Origin: Legionella longbeachae | Lineage (GTDB): Bacteria > Pseudomonadota > Gammaproteobacteria > Legionellales > Legionellaceae | Assembly: GCA_016191305.1 (NCBI GenBank) | Contig: JACPOX010000129.1 | Span: 6,533-14,094, forward strand | Reading direction: 5' to 3' | Length of the DNA stretch: 7,562 nt | Part shown: piece by piece, positions 5,898 to 7,562 of the stretch | Layout of the letters: the number at the start of each line of letters is the position of its first letter | Position numbering within the stretch: the first letter of the stretch is position 1 | Program-made: the position numbers and the translations under genes | Notes under the pieces: generated by a model | Database searches by the model: none | Seen by the model: only the letters and a program-made list of their open reading frames with translations | What the model was told of the DNA's origin: nothing

Positions 5898-6179
5898 ATG
5901 GCTGCATCTGAAAATAAAACCATTGTTATAGAAGGGATAACTTCTCAAGGAAAAACATTTCGTCCTAGTGACTTGGCTGAACGAATGAGTGGCTCGCTGG
6001 CAAGTTTTAAAAATAGTCGTATTCATTACTCTCCCTTATTACGCCCTAGTGTAAATAGTGATGGGTACCAATGTGTTTTATTGGATCCTAAACTTAAAGA
6101 ATCAAGTCCATCCCTTTATCAATCCATTATGGATTTTGCCAAAGCAAACAATCTCAGAATATGTGGAGAAGAAAAGTAG
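5898..6179 (+). CDS. DUF3579 family protein, function unknown
   Basis: This is a 93-residue soluble protein that I recognise as belonging to the uncharacterised DUF3579 family of beta- and gammaproteobacteria. Supporting segments are IVIEGITSQGKTFRPSD (9-25), the following LAERMSG (26-32), RIHYSPLLRPS (41-51) and the closing MDFAKANNLRI. No catalytic motif, signal peptide or membrane helix is seen. The ATG at 5898 is preferred to an in-frame TTG at 5886. Neither has a strong Shine-Dalgarno. A possible -10, TATACT (5862-5867), lies upstream without a convincing -35. The gene is divergent from pssA and ends only 9 bases from the convergent stop of dotV, so antisense overlap of the transcripts is likely. 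I assign no function. Confidence 0.85.
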   Translation: MAASENKTIVIEGITSQGKTFRPSDLAERMSGSLASFKNSRIHYSPLLRPSVNSDGYQCVLLDPKLKESSPSLYQSIMDFAKANNLRICGEEK

Positions 6180-6188
6180 CATAATCAT

Positions 6189-6728
6189 TTAATACCCTTG
6201 ACTATTTTTAACCGTAATAGTCCAACTGGCAATATTTCCCATCACATAATTCAGCATAGCAATAGTATTATCAAAATTCATTGCTAAAATTCCGGCAAAA
6301 ATGAATAGTAAGCCTTTGGAACCATGTTTTGTTCCCGGGTCACTAGATTGCGCGACCAAAACACTACCCCGTACAAACCATAATATCCCTGCAGTCTGAA
6401 TTAACAAACCCATCGAGCTATATATATTAGAGGGATTATATGACGTATAAGTAAGCACGTTACCTACACCAAAAGTTGTATTGGCCATAACATTTAAGGC
6501 CGTGGGTAAATAAAGCAAAGCTGCACCAAATACTAAATAAATTATTGGTGGATACATCTTCTCGTGAGAAGAGCGTCCTCTGTAATCCCCAATTTTTCTT
6601 AACTTGGCAATAGCAGTCATAAAAAATAAAATGGCCAACAGATAAGCCCCCCCAGTAATGAAACGCTGTACAGGGTACAAAGAGTGGCTTATATTGCCTA
6701 TAATTGTAATTAAATCTGGAGTATTCAT
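6189..6728 (-). CDS. dotV: Probable Dot/Icm type IVB secretion membrane protein DotV (IcmC/DotE family)
   Basis: This 179-residue protein has about four hydrophobic helices at residues ~23-41, 61-79, 105-124 and 138-158, separated by short polar loops (KLRKIGDYRGRSSHEK, QSSDPGTKHGSKG). It starts with a short polar stretch, then RFITGGAYLLA, and has no cleavable signal peptide. The arrangement and length fit the IcmC/DotE, IcmD and DotV group of small inner-membrane components of the Dot/Icm type IVB secretion system, which delivers Legionella effectors into host cells. I choose DotV over IcmC because the neighbours are not the icmG-C-D-J-B cluster and because, as I recall, dotV lies apart from the main dot/icm loci next to this reductase gene in L. 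pneumophila. The ATG at 6728 has no Shine-Dalgarno. A TATAAT hexamer ends only 6 bases before it. The gene is convergent with the DUF3579 gene. Confidence 0.75.
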   Translation of the reverse strand: MNTPDLITIIGNISHSLYPVQRFITGGAYLLAILFFMTAIAKLRKIGDYRGRSSHEKMYPPIIYLVFGAALLYLPTALNVMANTTFGVGNVLTYTSYNPSNIYSSMGLLIQTAGILWFVRGSVLVAQSSDPGTKHGSKGLLFIFAGILAMNFDNTIAMLNYVMGNIASWTITVKNSQGY

Positions 6729-6734
6729 AATTTA

Positions 6735-6740
6735 ATTATA
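6735..6740 (-). promoter_or_regulatory. Candidate -10 element of dotV, compatible with a leaderless transcript
   Basis: Read leftward, a perfect TATAAT is followed by TAAATT and then the ATG of dotV. With usual spacing the transcript would begin at the A of that ATG. No good -35 hexamer is found 16-18 bases further upstream, so the promoter is only a candidate. Confidence 0.35.
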
Positions 6741-6779
6741 TGTCGCTAAATATTGCAATGCATAATTTTTTGCTTATAT

Positions 6780-6802
6780 TAACCCGAATTCAGGGTTATA
6801 AT
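6780..6802 (+). promoter_or_regulatory. -10 element and overlapping inverted repeat upstream of the reductase gene
   Basis: TATAAT (6797-6802) is a perfect -10 hexamer about 33 bases before the reductase start codon. It overlaps the right arm of the inverted repeat TAACCC-N7-GGGTTA (6780-6798), whose centre is GAATTCA. The nearest -35 candidate, TTGCTT at 6770-6775, is 21 bases away and too far, so the promoter may depend on an activator, or the repeat may be an operator. Confidence 0.4.
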
Positions 6803-6834
6803 CTCCATTTTATATAGTAAAGTTGATTTTCATT

Positions 6835-7562
6835 ATGCAAATAAATACATTCCCCATCACCTTAAAAGAATCATTTATGATTTCTTCTAAAGTAAAACAC
6901 TTCATTTTTAATTGTGAACTATCACCACAATTTAATTATTTACCTGGACAATTTATTACTATTCATTTTGAACATCAAGGTAAAATATTAAAACGTAGCT
7001 ATAGTATAGCAAATGCACCGAAACAAGATAATTTGATAGAACTCGCAGCAGGATATTTTGAAAACGGACCTGGCACAGAATTGCTGTATAATTTAAAACC
7101 CGGGGATACTATTCAGGCAAGCGGCCCCTATGGTCGATTAATTATCAAAGATGAATTACCTGGGCGCTATATTTTAGTTGCTACTAGTACTGGGATTACT
7201 CCATACAGAGCCATGCTGTATGAGTTAGGTTCACTCATGGAACAACATCCTGAACTTCAGGTTGTTATTCTACAAGGAGTTCAACGACGAGAAGAAATTC
7301 TTTATGCAAATGAATTTCAAAATTTTGCGCAAAAATATCCTCAAGTTCTCTTCAGACCTTATTTAAGCCGCCAAGCTACAGAGGAGTTGAATGAAAATGA
7401 ATATAGTGGATACGTACAACATGCTTTTCCTTCCCTTAACTTGAATCCCCAACAGGATGTTGTGTATTTATGTGGAAATCCAGGTATGATTGACGAGGCG
7501 TTTAACTCGTTAAAAGAGCAAGGCTTTGCCATGCAACAAATTATTCGTGAAAAATATATTTC
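6835..7562 (+). CDS. Ferredoxin-NADP reductase family flavoprotein (NAD(P)H-flavin reductase), 3' end outside window
   Basis: The frame is open for 242 codons from ATG 6835 to the right edge. It already ends in IIREKYI, so only a few codons should be missing by comparison with E. coli Fpr (248 residues). The N-terminal FAD-binding barrel shows PGQFITI (37-43) and RSYSIAN (54-60), the flavin-binding RxYS motif. GDTIQASGPYGRL (90-102) follows. The nucleotide-binding domain shows ATSTGITPYRAM (116-127) and CGNPGMID (213-220), both typical of NAD(P)H-binding oxidoreductases of this superfamily. Such enzymes move electrons between NAD(P)H and ferredoxin, flavodoxin or free flavin in the cytoplasm. 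Sequence alone does not settle the partner, so I give no symbol. The gene is divergent from dotV, and the Shine-Dalgarno is weak. Confidence 0.88.
   Translation, partial: MQINTFPITLKESFMISSKVKHFIFNCELSPQFNYLPGQFITIHFEHQGKILKRSYSIANAPKQDNLIELAAGYFENGPGTELLYNLKPGDTIQASGPYGRLIIKDELPGRYILVATSTGITPYRAMLYELGSLMEQHPELQVVILQGVQRREEILYANEFQNFAQKYPQVLFRPYLSRQATEELNENEYSGYVQHAFPSLNLNPQQDVVYLCGNPGMIDEAFNSLKEQGFAMQQIIREKYI

Noticed and set aside
5709..6026. A leftward open frame upstream of pssA
   Set aside because: It overlaps the DUF3579 gene and the pssA promoter region, and its composition does not look protein-like.

Overview
The window looks like chromosomal DNA from a Legionella species, or a close relative in the Legionellales. 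It is AT-rich. It combines ordinary gammaproteobacterial housekeeping genes (trmB, rpmB-rpmG, the rpoN-hpf-ptsH block, pssA) with two genes typical of Legionella: an ankyrin-repeat protein of the kind secreted by the Dot/Icm type IVB system, and a small four-helix membrane protein that resembles the Dot/Icm component DotV of the IcmC/DotE family. The order ank-trmB-rpmBG-rpoN-hpf-ptsH-pssA-DUF3579-dotV-flavin reductase matches my memory of the L. pneumophila region around lpg0471-lpg0483. No database search was possible, so the species is not assigned.

Layout: from 1 to 2009 two genes are read leftward, trmB and then the ankyrin-repeat gene, which runs off the left edge. From 2040 to 2632 lie the divergent promoters for trmB and for the rightward ribosomal protein operon rpmB-rpmG, followed by a strong intrinsic terminator. 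From 2830 to 4878 rpoN, hpf and ptsH run rightward. From 4985 to 5722 pssA runs leftward, convergent with ptsH. A small DUF3579 gene (5898-6179, rightward) is convergent with dotV (6189-6728, leftward). A ferredoxin-NADP reductase-type flavoprotein gene begins at 6835 and runs off the right edge only a few codons before its expected end. No gap between genes exceeds about 240 bases.

The main result is that rpoN, which encodes sigma-54, is broken in two independent ways. A CAA-to-TAA type stop interrupts the same reading frame at codon 340. Further on, about 29 residues are missing in frame, and these are the residues that carry the recognition helix of the DNA-binding helix-turn-helix. Region I and the terminal RpoN box are still recognisable and hpf and ptsH downstream are intact, so this is a decaying gene inside a conserved operon. 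The organism has probably lost this copy of sigma-54, with likely consequences for flagella and other sigma-54 targets.

Secondary observations are a self-complementary -35 hexamer shared by the divergent trmB and rpmBG promoters, a 15-bp hairpin between hpf and ptsH, a dotV start compatible with a leaderless transcript, and inverted repeats overlapping promoter elements of the flavoprotein and ankyrin genes. No new multi-gene system, CRISPR array, transposon or RNA gene was seen.
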